From Sandaracinus sp. (lineage in GTDB: Bacteria > Myxococcota_A > Polyangia > Polyangiales > Houyiibacteriaceae): a stretch of 64,000 nt of DNA. Below are positions 51,000-60,099 of the stretch, piece by piece; positions within the stretch are counted from its first letter, which is position 1; every line of letters begins with the position of its first letter. Made by a program: the position numbers and the translations under genes. Below the pieces are notes generated by a model. That model saw nothing but the letters and a program-made list of their open reading frames with translations. It was not told the DNA's origin and did no database searches. The DNA lies in NCBI GenBank assembly GCA_002699025.1, contig PABA01000008.1, positions 62,001 to 126,000 of the forward strand, read 5' to 3'.

Positions 51000-53900
51000 A
51001 TGTTCGACCCGGTGACTCCGCAGGTCTCGTTCCCCGCCCTCGACGAGGAGGTCCAGCGCCTCTGGGACGAGCGGCAGATCTTCGAGAAGACGGTCGAGAG
51101 CCGAAAGGGCGGCGAGCCCTTCATCTTCTACGAGGGCCCGCCCACGGCGAACGGCATGCCCCACGCCGGCCACGTGCTCACGCGCGTGATGAAGGACGTC
51201 TTCCTCCGCTACCGCTCCATGTGCGGCCACTACGTCCCGCGCCGCGCCGGCTGGGACACGCACGGGCTCCCGGTCGAGGTGGAGGTCGAGAAGTCCCTCG
51301 GCATCAGCGGGCGCCAGGCCATCGAGGAGTACGGCGTCGAGGCCTTCAGCCGCCAGTGCATCGACAGCGTCTTCCGCTACATCGGCGAGTGGCGGAAGAT
51401 GACCCGCCGCATCGGCTTCTGGGTCGACCTCGACGACGCCTACGTCACCTTCCACAAGAGCTACGTCGAGAGCGTCTGGTGGGCGCTGAAGCAGCTCTTC
51501 GAGAAGGGGCTCCTCTACCAGGACTACAAGGTCGTCTGGTGGTGGGCCCAGGGCGGCACGGCCCTCTCCATGGGCGAGGTCGGCCAGGGCTACAAGGACG
51601 TCGACGACCCCTCGGTCATGGTGCGCTTCCCCGTGAAGGGCGCCGAGGGGACGAGCTTCCTCGCCTGGACCACGACCCCCTGGACGCTCCCCTCGAACAT
51701 CGCGCTCGCCGTGAAGGAGGACGCGACCTACGCCACCGTGAAGCTCGAGGACGGCTCGAAGGTCGTGGTGGCCGAGGCGCTCCTCGGCGCGGTGATCGGG
51801 GACGCGGAGCACGAGGTCGTCGAGACGAAGCCCGGCTCGGCCTGGGTGGGCACCGAGTACGAGCCCCCCTTCCGCTACGCCGAGCCCGAAGGCGGCCCGG
51901 CGCATCGGGTCATCGCCGCCGACTTCGTCGAGCTCGGCACCGGCTCGGGCCTCGTGCACCTCGCGCCGGCCTTCGGTGAGGACGACTTCCGCGTCTGCAA
52001 GGCCGCCGGCCTGGGCTTTCTCCAGCTCGTCCAGCCGGACGGCACCTTCCCGCCCGAGGTCACCGACTTCGCCGGCCGCTTCTGCAAGGAGGCGGACCGC
52101 GACATCATCCGGAACCTCCGCCAGCGCGGCATCCTCTTCAAGGAAGAGGTCTACCGGCACCAGTACCCCTTCTCCTGGCGGAAGATGAGCGACCCGCTCA
52201 TCCAGTACGCGCGCACGAGCTGGTTCATCCGCACCACCCGCGAGATCCACCGCGTGCAGGAGAACAACCAGCACGTGAACTGGGAGCCGGAGCACATCAA
52301 GGACGGGCGCTTCGGCCAGTTCCTCGCGAACAACGTCGACTGGGCGCTGAGCCGCGAGCGCTTCTGGGGCACGCCCCTGCCCATCTGGATCAACGACGAG
52401 ACCGGCTCCATGGAGGCCGTCGGATCCGTCGCGGAGATCCTCGAGAAGAACCCGGAGGCCTTCGCCCACTTCGAGGCGGCGAAGGAGGCGGACCCCTCGC
52501 TCCAGGACGACCTGATGGTCCACAAGCCGTGGATCGACCAGGTCACCTGGACGAAGGAGGGCGAGCCCGGCGTCTACCGGCGCGTCCCGGAGGTCATCGA
52601 CTGCTGGTTCGACTCGGGCTGCATGCCCTTCGCGCAGTGGGGCTACCCGCACCAGAACCAGGAGGCCTTCGAGCAGTGCTTCCCGGCGGACTTCATCACG
52701 GAGGCCGTCGATCAGACCCGCGGCTGGTTCTACTCGCTGATGACGATCAGCACGCTCCTCCACGAGGAGCAGCCCTACCCGCACCCCTTCCAGAACTGCT
52801 TCGTCATGGGGCTGCTGACGGATGAGAAGGGGCTGAAGTACTCGAAGAGCCTCAAGAACTACACGGACCCGCTCGTGCTCATGGAGCAGACCGGCGGGGA
52901 CGCGGTGCGTTGGGCGCTCTACTCGAACACGGTCCCGGGTCAGAACACGCGCTTCTTCGAGAAGGCCGTGCGCGACGCGGCGCGCGAGTTCCTGCTCAAG
53001 ATCTGGAACGTCCACTCCTTCTTCGTCACCTACGCGAACATCGACGAATGGGATCCGAAGGCGGCGCGACCGGCGCCCGCCGAGCGGAGCGACATGGACC
53101 GCTGGATCCTCGCCGAGCTCGACCACACGGTGCGCGCGCTCCGCGGGGAGCTCGACGCCTTCAAGAGCCACGTCGCCGTGCGCGAGCTCAAGAGCTTCGT
53201 CGACAGCCTCTCGAACTGGTACGTGCGCCGGAGCCGCGCGCGCTTCTGGGCGAAGGGCGACTCGGCCGACAAGGCGGCGGCCTTCGCGACGCTCTACGAG
53301 GTGCTCGTCGACCTCACGAAGTGCGTCGCGCCCTTCATCCCCTTCCTGGCCGAGTCGCTCTTCCAGAACCTCGTCGTGAAGCACGAGGAGGGCGCGCCGG
53401 AGTCGGTGCACCTGGCGGGCTTCCCGGCGCCGGACGAGGCGCGGGTGGACGACGCGCTCCGGGAGGCGATGGCGGTCGTGCGGCAGGTCGTCACGGCCGG
53501 CAGCCGGGTGCGGAACGAGAACAAGCTGAAGGTGCGCCAGCCGCTCGGCGAGGCGATCGTGGTGGTCGCCGGCGCCGAGGAGCGAGAGGCGATCGAGCGC
53601 TTCGCGGACGCGATCCGCGAGGAGCTGAACGTGGAGGCCCTGGGCTTCACGGAGGAACCGGCGAAGTACGTGGAGTTCCAGCTCCTGCCGAACTTCCGCG
53701 TGCTCGGGCCCAAGCTCGGTAAGCAGGTGCCGGCATGCAAGAAGGCGCTGGCGGAGGCCGACGGGGCGAAGCTCCAGGCCGAGCTCGCGGAGAAGGGCGC
53801 GATCACCGTGGAGCTGCCCGAGGGGCCGGTGGAGCTCGGGCCGGAGGAGATCCAGATCCGGCTGACGGCGAAGGAGGGCTTCGCGGCGGCCGACGAGGGC

Positions 53901-54197
53901 GGGCACGTGGTGGTGCTGGACACGCACATCACGCCCGAGCTCGAGCGGGCGGGCATGGCGCGGGAGGCGATCAACCGCATCCAGCGCGTGCGCAAGGACC
54001 GGGACCTGGCCTTCGACGCGCGCATCGCCGTCGTGTGGAGCGCGGAGGGCGAGCTGAAGGCGGCGCTCGAGGAGCACGGCGGGAAGATCGCGGAGGAGAC
54101 CTTGGCCACGCGCTTCGAGGCGGGCGAGCCCGAGGGCGAGGTGGAGGAGACCGAGGTCGAGGGAGCGGCGCTCCGCTTCTCGCTCGCCGTGGTCTGA
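51000..54197 (+). CDS. ileS: Isoleucine-tRNA ligase, type-2-like
   Basis: 1065 aa. The HIGH motif is PHAGH near residue 55 ([20 protein letters not shown]) and the KMSKS motif is KYSKS near 612. The editing domain contains [25 protein letters not shown] and LRRTYQFE-type anticodon-binding helices follow. There is no C-terminal zinc finger. Where many IleRS have CPRC before GTxLS, this one reads [11 protein letters not shown], so that cysteine knuckle is lost. The overall layout is that of the eukaryote-like type 2 enzymes. GGTACACCCGGCGC directly precedes the ATG with no Shine-Dalgarno. Confidence 0.95.
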   Translation: MFDPVTPQVSFPALDEEVQRLWDERQIFEKTVESRKGGEPFIFYEGPPTANGMPHAGHVLTRVMKDVFLRYRSMCGHYVPRRAGWDTHGLPVEVEVEKSLGISGRQAIEEYGVEAFSRQCIDSVFRYIGEWRKMTRRIGFWVDLDDAYVTFHKSYVESVWWALKQLFEKGLLYQDYKVVWWWAQGGTALSMGEVGQGYKDVDDPSVMVRFPVKGAEGTSFLAWTTTPWTLPSNIALAVKEDATYATVKLEDGSKVVVAEALLGAVIGDAEHEVVETKPGSAWVGTEYEPPFRYAEPEGGPAHRVIAADFVELGTGSGLVHLAPAFGEDDFRVCKAAGLGFLQLVQPDGTFPPEVTDFAGRFCKEADRDIIRNLRQRGILFKEEVYRHQYPFSWRKMSDPLIQYARTSWFIRTTREIHRVQENNQHVNWEPEHIKDGRFGQFLANNVDWALSRERFWGTPLPIWINDETGSMEAVGSVAEILEKNPEAFAHFEAAKEADPSLQDDLMVHKPWIDQVTWTKEGEPGVYRRVPEVIDCWFDSGCMPFAQWGYPHQNQEAFEQCFPADFITEAVDQTRGWFYSLMTISTLLHEEQPYPHPFQNCFVMGLLTDEKGLKYSKSLKNYTDPLVLMEQTGGDAVRWALYSNTVPGQNTRFFEKAVRDAAREFLLKIWNVHSFFVTYANIDEWDPKAARPAPAERSDMDRWILAELDHTVRALRGELDAFKSHVAVRELKSFVDSLSNWYVRRSRARFWAKGDSADKAAAFATLYEVLVDLTKCVAPFIPFLAESLFQNLVVKHEEGAPESVHLAGFPAPDEARVDDALREAMAVVRQVVTAGSRVRNENKLKVRQPLGEAIVVVAGAEEREAIERFADAIREELNVEALGFTEEPAKYVEFQLLPNFRVLGPKLGKQVPACKKALAEADGAKLQAELAEKGAITVELPEGPVELGPEEIQIRLTAKEGFAAADEGGHVVVLDTHITPELERAGMAREAINRIQRVRKDRDLAFDARIAVVWSAEGELKAALEEHGGKIAEETLATRFEAGEPEGEVEETEVEGAALRFSLAVV

Positions 54198-54198
54198 G

Positions 54199-54213
54199 CT
54201 CGGAGCGCCGAGC
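54199..54213 (+). terminator. Short hairpin after ileS
   Basis: CTCGG-AGCG-CCGAG lies directly after the ileS stop. The stem is short and lacks a T-run, so confidence is low. Confidence 0.25.
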
Positions 54214-54278
54214 GGCCGCGGCGCGGAGACTCGGCGCGACGCCACGACGGGCCGGCCGGGCCGGCACGGCGGATGCAA

Positions 54279-54290
54279 GTCGATATCGAC
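54279..54290. promoter_or_regulatory. 12-bp perfect palindrome at a start codon
   Basis: GTCGATATCGAC ends one base before the ATG at 54292 and is flanked by TGCA on both sides. A dimeric regulator bound here would block initiation of the small lipoprotein gene. Its AT core is unusual in this GC-rich region. Confidence 0.35.
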
Positions 54291-54291
54291 C

Positions 54292-54534
54292 ATGCACCCT
54301 GGCAGAGCCTGGCACACCCTCCCCTTCCTGATGCTGCTCCTCCTCGCCCTCGTCGGTTGTCCGGACGGGGGCGAGGAGCCTCCCACCTGCGTCGACGCCG
54401 GCCCGCCGGCGGAGTGCGCGCGGGGCGCCTGCTGCGAGGACGTCGCGGAGCCGGTCGGGACCGGCTGCCCGGCCCCGTGCCCGGAGGGCTACTCCCGGAG
54501 CTGCACGCCCGATCCGGCGGCCGATTGCCCCTGA
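54292..54534 (+). CDS. Small Cys-rich lipoprotein
   Basis: 80 aa. Signal with lipobox LVGC (Cys23), then a mature part with eight more cysteines: [34 protein letters not shown] and AADC. This matches the N-terminal half of the mature protein encoded at 54691-55476 (PPTCVDEACC, PGCRFVCPEGY, CEPGPGC), so it looks like a short paralog. Disulphide-rich and exported. Function unknown. Confidence 0.7.
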   Translation: MHPGRAWHTLPFLMLLLLALVGCPDGGEEPPTCVDAGPPAECARGACCEDVAEPVGTGCPAPCPEGYSRSCTPDPAADCP

Positions 54535-54690
54535 GCCCTCCGGCCGCGCCGCAGGTCGACGAGCGAAGCTGGGTGACACCGAGCCACGAGCCGCGCGCGG
54601 CTTCCACGCGCCGAGGCGGGCACGGGCGCCCGCGAGCTGGTCCCGGCGGAGGACTGAGCGCACCATGGGGGCGTGGGAGGCGAGGTGAGG

Positions 54691-55476
54691 ATGGACGACG
54701 CGACGACCGGGAGCGGGCGGAGCCGCGCGACGTGGGCTGTGCTGGCTGGGCTGATGGTGGCGCTGGGTGCCTGCGGGGAGTCGCACGAGGGCGACGAAGA
54801 CGCCGGGCGCGGCGACGCGGGTCCGGACGCCGAGATCTGCCCGCCCATCGCGCCGCCCACGTGCGTGGACGAGGCCTGCTGCGTCACCGAGGCGCCCGCC
54901 GAGGCCGTCCCCGGCTGCCGCTTCGTCTGCCCCGAGGGCTACGTCGAGGAGCCGATCTGCGAGCCCGGGCCCGGATGCGGCGACTTCGCCGGCCCCTGTG
55001 AGCGCCACGACGAGTGCGCGCTCGCCATCACCGACTGCTGCGGGCCCTGTGGCTCGCCGACCCTCGACGCCTACGACGCCATCCTCACGAGCCGCGCGGA
55101 CGCCCACCGCGACGCGGTCTGCCCGGATCCGGGCGGCACCGTCTGCCCCGCCTGTGCCGTGATGCCCAACCCGGAGCTCGGCGCGACCTGCGACGACGCG
55201 AGCCGCTGCGCCGGCTTCGACGTGGGCGCGATGGAGCTGAGCGCCTGCGAGGTGGACGCCGACTGCCGGCTCCGCGTGACCCAATGCTGCGAGTGCGGCG
55301 GGGACACCGACCCCTTCGCGCTGATCGCGATCCGGACGGACGCCGAGGGCGACTACGCGGGGCTCGTGTGCGACGACCTCGCTTGCCCCGAGTGCGAGCC
55401 CGCCTACCCGGACACGGTGCGCGCGGCCTGCGGCGCCGACGGGCACTGCGAGGTCGTCCCGGCCGACGGGGGCTGA
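54691..55476 (+). CDS. Cys-rich lipoprotein, paralog of its upstream neighbour
   Basis: 261 aa from ATG 54691, preceded by GAGGTGAGG. Lipobox LGAC near 33, an Asp/Gly linker, then PPTCVDEACC and VCPEGYVEEPICEPGPGCGD as in the 80-aa protein. Two further modules follow, each with a C...CxxCG pattern (DECALAITDCCGPCGSP and ADCRLRVTQCCECGGDTDP) and a following VCPD/LACPEC segment. This looks like an internal duplication. Predicted surface protein; function unknown. Confidence 0.78.
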   Translation: MDDATTGSGRSRATWAVLAGLMVALGACGESHEGDEDAGRGDAGPDAEICPPIAPPTCVDEACCVTEAPAEAVPGCRFVCPEGYVEEPICEPGPGCGDFAGPCERHDECALAITDCCGPCGSPTLDAYDAILTSRADAHRDAVCPDPGGTVCPACAVMPNPELGATCDDASRCAGFDVGAMELSACEVDADCRLRVTQCCECGGDTDPFALIAIRTDAEGDYAGLVCDDLACPECEPAYPDTVRAACGADGHCEVVPADGG

Positions 55477-55640
55477 GCCGAGCCGGAAGGCGCCGCCTGC
55501 GCCGAGGCGGCGACCCAGACCGAGACCGACGGATCGGGTCGTCCGAGCGGGCAGGCCAGGCCGTCGTCATCACTGCACTTTTTCACTTTCTGCACGCGGA
55601 CTGAGCCGATCCGAGCCGGTCGCGGCACATACTCCGTCGC

Positions 55641-56243
55641 ATGGGAGTCGTCGTCCCGCTGCGCCGCCCGGCGCCCGAGCTCACGGACGCGGACCTGGTG
55701 GACCAGGCCCTCGAGGGCTCCCGTGCGGCGCAAGAGGCCCTCTACCGGCGCCACGTCGGAATGGTGACGGGCCTCGCGCACCGGCTCCTCGGTGGCCAAG
55801 ACGTGGACGACCTCGTCCAGGACGCCTTCGTGGCCGCCTTCTCGAAGCTCGACTCGCTCCGCGACCCGCAGGCCTTCGCCAAGTGGGTGGGGAGCATCGT
55901 CGTGCGCCAGGCGCGCAAGCGCATCCGGCGCCGCAAGCTGCGCCGACGCTTCTTCCTCGAGCGGAGCGAGCCCCTCGAGGCCGACCGCTACGTCTCGGCG
56001 AGCGCGCCCCCGGACGTGGGCGCCGAGCTCCGCGCCATCCACGCCCTGCTCGACGAGCTCCCGGCGGATGTGCGCATCGCCCTCGTGCTCCGCCGCGTCG
56101 AGGGCCTCACCATTCCCGAGATCGCCGACCGGATGGAGCGCTCACCCGCGACCGTCAAGCGCCGCTTGCAGGACGGGGAGGTCCTGCTCTCGGCGCGCCT
56201 CGAGCGCCCGCTTCCCAACAGCTCCCGGGGGGGAACCTCATGA
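55641..56243 (+). CDS. ECF-type RNA polymerase sigma factor
   Basis: 200 aa. Sigma-2 region: EEALYRRHVG-like start (QEALYRRHVGMVTGLAHRLLG), then DVDDLVQDAFVAAFSKL and AFAKWVGSIVVRQARKRIRRRK. Sigma-4 region: LLDELPADVRIALVLRRVEGLTIPEIADRMERSPATVKRRL, the promoter -35 reading helix. Length and motifs fit ECF sigma factors. Its stop overlaps the FecR-TPR gene (ATGA), so the two are coupled. TACTCC at 55630-55635 lies 5 nt before the ATG. Confidence 0.95.
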   Translation: MGVVVPLRRPAPELTDADLVDQALEGSRAAQEALYRRHVGMVTGLAHRLLGGQDVDDLVQDAFVAAFSKLDSLRDPQAFAKWVGSIVVRQARKRIRRRKLRRRFFLERSEPLEADRYVSASAPPDVGAELRAIHALLDELPADVRIALVLRRVEGLTIPEIADRMERSPATVKRRLQDGEVLLSARLERPLPNSSRGGTS

Positions 56244-57268
56244 CCGCTCCGCTCACCCGCACACCCGAGCTCGACCGGCGCGAGCACACGCAGCCCGTCG
56301 ACACTGCCGAGCGCCGCGACGCCAACTGGGAAGCCATCGCCGCGCGCCTCGACGCCGCCCCGAAGCCCGCCCGCCGCTGGGTCGCGCCCACCGTCGTCAT
56401 CGCCGCGGCGGCCGCCGCCGTCCTCGGCCTGCTCCTCCGCCCGGCGGAGGTGCCGAGCTGGGCCGGGACCACGCTCACGGCCGGCGCGGAGAGCGCCCGA
56501 GCGCGCCTCGAGGACGGCTCGGAGGTCGTCGCCGCACCCGGCGCGGAGCTCGAGCGGCGCCCCGGCGCGGAGGACGAGCTCCGGCTGGCGCTGCGGCGCG
56601 GGAGCGCGACCTTCGAGGTGGCGCGCGATCCCTCGCGGACCTTCATCGTCGAGGTGGAGGACGTCGAGGTGCGGGTCGTCGGGACGCGCTTCGTCGTGCG
56701 GCGCCAGCCGGGCGCCGTGGCCGTCGAGGTCGAGCGGGGCGCGGTGGACGTGCGCCTCGGCGAAGAGGTGCGTCGCCTCCGCCCCGGGCAGCGCTGGAGC
56801 GGCCCGAGCGAGGCCGCCGCGCCGGCCCCGGCCGCCGAGCCCGTGCAGTGGCCGGAGGCGGAGGAGGCGAGCGAGCGTCCGCCGCGGCGGCGGCGTCGCG
56901 GGGCCCGGCCTTCGGCGGAGGAGCTCTTCGAGGCCGCCCGGAGCGCCCGTCGGGAGGGCGACGCGCGAGCGGCCGAGCAGGCCTACGAGCGCTTCCTCCG
57001 CGCGCACGGGCGGAACCCGCGCGCGGGGCTCGCGGCCCTCGAGCTGGGGCGCCTGCGCATGGACTCGCTCGGCGATCCCGCGGGCGCGGCGGAGGCCTTC
57101 GAGCGCGCGCTCCGGGTGGGCCCCGGGAGCTTCCGCGAGGACGCGATGGCGCGGCTCGTGCGGGCCCGGGATCGCGCGGGGCAACGGGCGGCCTGCCAGC
57201 GAGCGCTCGACGCCTACCTGGCGCGCTACCCGGAGGGCCGGCACGCCGACGATCTCACGTGCCGGTGA
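56240..57268 (+). CDS. FecR-domain protein with C-terminal TPR, likely anti-sigma or signal transducer
   Basis: 342 aa. A cytoplasmic segment (1-~45) is followed by one membrane helix (VVIAAAAAAVLGLLL), then a FecR-like beta domain about 75-185 (LRRGSATFEVARDPSRTFIVEVEDVEVRVVGTRF, VEVERGAVDVRLG). A Glu/Arg linker and a TPR/Ybgf-type tail from about 225 (AEELFEAARSARREGDARAAEQAYERFL, GAAEAFERALRV) complete it. The small N-terminal part could bind the sigma factor. FecR-TPR proteins are common next to sigma factors in myxobacteria. Confidence 0.88.
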   Translation: MTAPLTRTPELDRREHTQPVDTAERRDANWEAIAARLDAAPKPARRWVAPTVVIAAAAAAVLGLLLRPAEVPSWAGTTLTAGAESARARLEDGSEVVAAPGAELERRPGAEDELRLALRRGSATFEVARDPSRTFIVEVEDVEVRVVGTRFVVRRQPGAVAVEVERGAVDVRLGEEVRRLRPGQRWSGPSEAAAPAPAAEPVQWPEAEEASERPPRRRRRGARPSAEELFEAARSARREGDARAAEQAYERFLRAHGRNPRAGLAALELGRLRMDSLGDPAGAAEAFERALRVGPGSFREDAMARLVRARDRAGQRAACQRALDAYLARYPEGRHADDLTCR

Positions 57269-57275
57269 GCGCCCG

Positions 57276-57386
57276 ATGAGCGAGCTCCTCCCCGGCGCCC
57301 GCCGGGCCGCGGCGAAGCTCGCCTCGGTCGCACGAGCCGCGCGGCGGGGCGAGTCGACGGGCAGGCCGATCCTCGCCAGACTCTGA
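57276..57386 (+). CDS. Possible 36-aa basic peptide
   Basis: An ATG 8 nt after the FecR-TPR stop opens 36 codons rich in Arg and Ala (MSELLPGARRAAAK), ending in TGA at 57384-57386. It could be translated by reinitiation, but it has no clear Shine-Dalgarno and no recognisable domain. The rest of the 57269-57512 spacer shows no other feature. Confidence 0.25.
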   Translation: MSELLPGARRAAAKLASVARAARRGESTGRPILARL

Positions 57387-57512
57387 ACGCGTGCCCGCCT
57401 CGCCGCCCCCCAGCTCCGGCCCCCCTCCTGCGACCCGCGCCCCCGACCCGGGGCGCCGAGCCGCGCGCGACCCGCGGGCCCAGCGGCGGGCCGTTCTCTC
57501 GGGGGCGGCCCC

Positions 57513-58664
57513 GTGCTGAGCTCGGGCAGCGGCTTCGCCCACGCGGGCCTCGGTGCCGCGCGCCCGCGTCGAGGTCCGGCGCGAGCGGGCTGGACCTCGC
57601 GCCCGGTCGTCCTGCTGGGCGGCGTGATCGCCCTCTCGCTCTCCGCCGCGTCCTTCGCCGCAGCGCAGACCCCGGAAGAGGGCACCGTCGATGCGAGCGC
57701 GGAGTCGGCCCCGCTCTGCCGGCCGCGGCGCGCGTTCCTCTCCGTTCGCCTGCCCGGCGCGTGGGTGCCGGGGCAGCGCGGCGCCGTGGTGGCGGAGCTC
57801 CGCGCCGCGCTCCGGGTGCAGGGCTTCGATCTCTGCCTCGCCGACGGCCGCTGGCCCGAGGATCGGGAGCCCGTGGCGCAGCTCGCCCTCGAGGTCCGGC
57901 GCGCGGGCGTGGTGCGCATCGTCGTCCGCGACGTGGTCACGGACAAGCACGTCTGGCGAGAGCTTCCCCTCGCCGAGATGCCCCCGGACAGCCGCCCGCT
58001 CGCCGTCGCCATCGCGGCGGACGAGCTCCTCCGGGCGAGCTGGGCGGAGCTGCTGCTCGCGGACGCACCGCCCCCCGCCGAGGAGCCGCCCCCGGAGGTG
58101 CGCGCCGTGGTCGAGCGGGCGGCGGAGCAGGTCGTCGAGCGGGAGACGGCCGCGCGCCCCTGGTGGCTCTCGCTCGCCTTCGCCGTGGAGCGCTACGGAG
58201 GCGGCGAGCGGCACCTCGGAGGCTCGCTGCGGCTCGAGCGCTGGGTGCACCCGCGCGTCGGGCTGCGGCTGGCCCTCGGCGCGCGCGGGGGGCTCACGAC
58301 CGACGGACAGCGGGGCGCGATCGAGAGCCGCGTCCTGGCCGGCGACCTGACGCTCCTCGGGACGCTCTGGGGGGACCCGAGCGACGGGCCGCAGGCGGTC
58401 GTGCTGGCCGGGCTCGCCGTGCGCTGGGTGCGCTTCCGCGGCGTGGGGGACGAGGGCGTGAGCGCGCGGACCGACGCGGGGGTCGCGGCCTTCGTGCGCG
58501 GCGGGGCCGGGCTCCGCTGGGCCTTCGGGCCGCTTCGGCTCGGGCTCGAGGCCGGGCTCGGCGCCCCCATCGCGGGAGTGGCGGCGCTCGAAGACGGGGA
58601 GGCGGTCACGGCCGTCTCGGAGCTCGAGGTGCACGGCTCGCTCTCGCTGGGGGTGCGGCTGTGA
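57513..58664 (+). CDS. Exported protein with beta-barrel-like C-terminal half
   Basis: 383 aa, GTG start; the start is uncertain because the signal-like segment (VVLLGGVIALSLSAASFAAAQ) only begins near residue 32. The mature N-terminal ~150 residues form a soluble domain (FLSVRLPGAWVPGQRGAVVAEL, LEVRRAGVVRIVVRDVV). From about 210 on amphipathic strands with aromatic ends alternate (WWLSLAFAVERYGGG, LRLGLEAGLGAPIAG), closing on SLSLGVRL, a barrel-like end. Inference: outer-membrane or envelope protein of the sigma/FecR module. Its stop overlaps the RCC1 gene start (GTGA). Confidence 0.7.
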   Translation: MLSSGSGFAHAGLGAARPRRGPARAGWTSRPVVLLGGVIALSLSAASFAAAQTPEEGTVDASAESAPLCRPRRAFLSVRLPGAWVPGQRGAVVAELRAALRVQGFDLCLADGRWPEDREPVAQLALEVRRAGVVRIVVRDVVTDKHVWRELPLAEMPPDSRPLAVAIAADELLRASWAELLLADAPPPAEEPPPEVRAVVERAAEQVVERETAARPWWLSLAFAVERYGGGERHLGGSLRLERWVHPRVGLRLALGARGGLTTDGQRGAIESRVLAGDLTLLGTLWGDPSDGPQAVVLAGLAVRWVRFRGVGDEGVSARTDAGVAAFVRGGAGLRWAFGPLRLGLEAGLGAPIAGVAALEDGEAVTAVSELEVHGSLSLGVRL

Positions 58665-59950
58665 GCGTGGCTGCGAGAGCTGCGGCTGCGAGAGCTGCGG
58701 CTGTGAGCGCCGCGAGCGTGCGCCTGCTCTCCCTCCTCGCGCTCGCCGGCCTCGGCTGCGGCGTCCAGGAGCTCGCGATCCTGGATGGTCCGTCCGCCGA
58801 CGGCGGTCCCGCCATCGACGCGGGGGCGCGTGACGCCGGGCGGGACGCGGGGGCGGTGGACGCGGCGATGCCCGACGAGGGCTTCGGTCGTCGGGTGGCG
58901 GCAGGCCGGGCACACAGCTGCGCGCTCCGGGACGACGGCATCTGGTGCTGGGGCGGCGACGGCGCGGGCCAGCTCGGCCTGTCCCCCTCCGGCGATCGGA
59001 CCCGGCCCGAGCGGGTCGAGCTGCCCCCGCGCGCCTGGCGGAGCGTCCTCGCCGGCGCGGCGCACACCTGCGCCCGCGACGCCGCTGGCGCGGTGTGGTG
59101 CTGGGGGCGCAACGACCTCGGGCAGCTCGGCCAGGGCGACTTCGAGCCGCGCTCCGGCCCGGTCGAGGTCGCGCTCCCGGCCCCCGTGGCCCAGCTCGGT
59201 GTCGGGGAGAACCACGCCTGCGCGATCCTCACGAACGGCCAGCTCCACTGCTGGGGGCACAACTACGAGGGGCAGCTCGGGCTGGACGACCTCTTCGGCG
59301 CCGGGGACGTGCCGGAGCCCACGCGGGTGGGGACGGAGAGTGATTGGGAGCAGGTGGACGGGCACCAGGGGCACAGCTGCGGGGTGCGAATGCAGGGCAC
59401 GCTCCACTGCTGGGGGCGGAACACCGAGAGTCAGCTCGGGCTCGGCCCCAGCGGCCCCATCCAGCGTCGCTTCCCCACGCCGGTGCCCGACGCGCGCTGG
59501 CTGGCGGCCTCGCCGGGCCAGAGCCACAGCTGCGGCATCGACGCGGCCGGAGCGCTCCACTGCTGGGGCTCGAACGGCTCCTTCCAGCTCGGCACGGGCG
59601 ACCGGGAGCCGCGGGACGTGCCGACGCGGACCTTCGAGGGCCCCGTGGTCCAGCTCGACACGGACACGTTCCACGGCTGCGCGGTGACGCCCGACGAGGC
59701 GATGCGGTGCTGGGGGCGCAACGTCGAGGGGCAGCTCGGGACCGGCGACCTGATGGACCTCCGGGCTCCAACGGAGGTCGGCGCGTCCGTCGCGTGGAGC
59801 GAGGTCGCGACGGGTCGCTTCCACACCTGCGCGCGCAGCACCGATGGACGCTTCTTCTGCACCGGGGAGAACAGCGAGGGGCGCCTCGGGACCGGCGATA
59901 CGGAGCGGCGGCGCGACTGGACCGAGGTCGCCTTCCCCGACCCGCGCTGA
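58661..59950 (+). CDS. RCC1-repeat lipoprotein
   Basis: 429 aa from GTG 58661 (alternative GTG 58703, nearer the signal). Lipobox LGLGC, an Asp/Ala linker (DAGARDAGRDAGAVDAA), then seven RCC1-type repeats of the form HSCALRDDGIWCWGGDGAGQLGL, each with Cys-x-Trp-Gly (VWCWGRN, LHCWGHN, MRCWGRN). A beta-propeller with many cysteines is expected. The first codons contain a 15-bp duplication encoding ARAAA. Overlap with the preceding stop shows coupling. Likely surface-exposed output of the sigma/FecR module. Confidence 0.88.
   Translation: MSVAARAAAARAAAVSAASVRLLSLLALAGLGCGVQELAILDGPSADGGPAIDAGARDAGRDAGAVDAAMPDEGFGRRVAAGRAHSCALRDDGIWCWGGDGAGQLGLSPSGDRTRPERVELPPRAWRSVLAGAAHTCARDAAGAVWCWGRNDLGQLGQGDFEPRSGPVEVALPAPVAQLGVGENHACAILTNGQLHCWGHNYEGQLGLDDLFGAGDVPEPTRVGTESDWEQVDGHQGHSCGVRMQGTLHCWGRNTESQLGLGPSGPIQRRFPTPVPDARWLAASPGQSHSCGIDAAGALHCWGSNGSFQLGTGDREPRDVPTRTFEGPVVQLDTDTFHGCAVTPDEAMRCWGRNVEGQLGTGDLMDLRAPTEVGASVAWSEVATGRFHTCARSTDGRFFCTGENSEGRLGTGDTERRRDWTEVAFPDPR
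58670..58707 (+). repeat. 15-bp direct repeat at the start of the RCC1 gene
   Basis: GCTGCGAGAGCTGCG occurs at 58670-58684 and 58685-58699, with a third partial copy to 58707. It encodes ARAAA and lies before the second possible GTG start (58703). It may be untranslated. Confidence 0.7.
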
Positions 59951-60099
59951 GCCGCGTCCGCCGCGCGCGAACCCGGGCGCGAGCCACGCGCTCGCCGGCT
60001 CCGGTACGCGCGAATCCGCCGCGGCGATGGCCGCCCGGTGGGAGCGCGGGCTTCGACGGATCTGAGCCGCTTTCGCGTGCGCAAGGCACGTACACTCCG

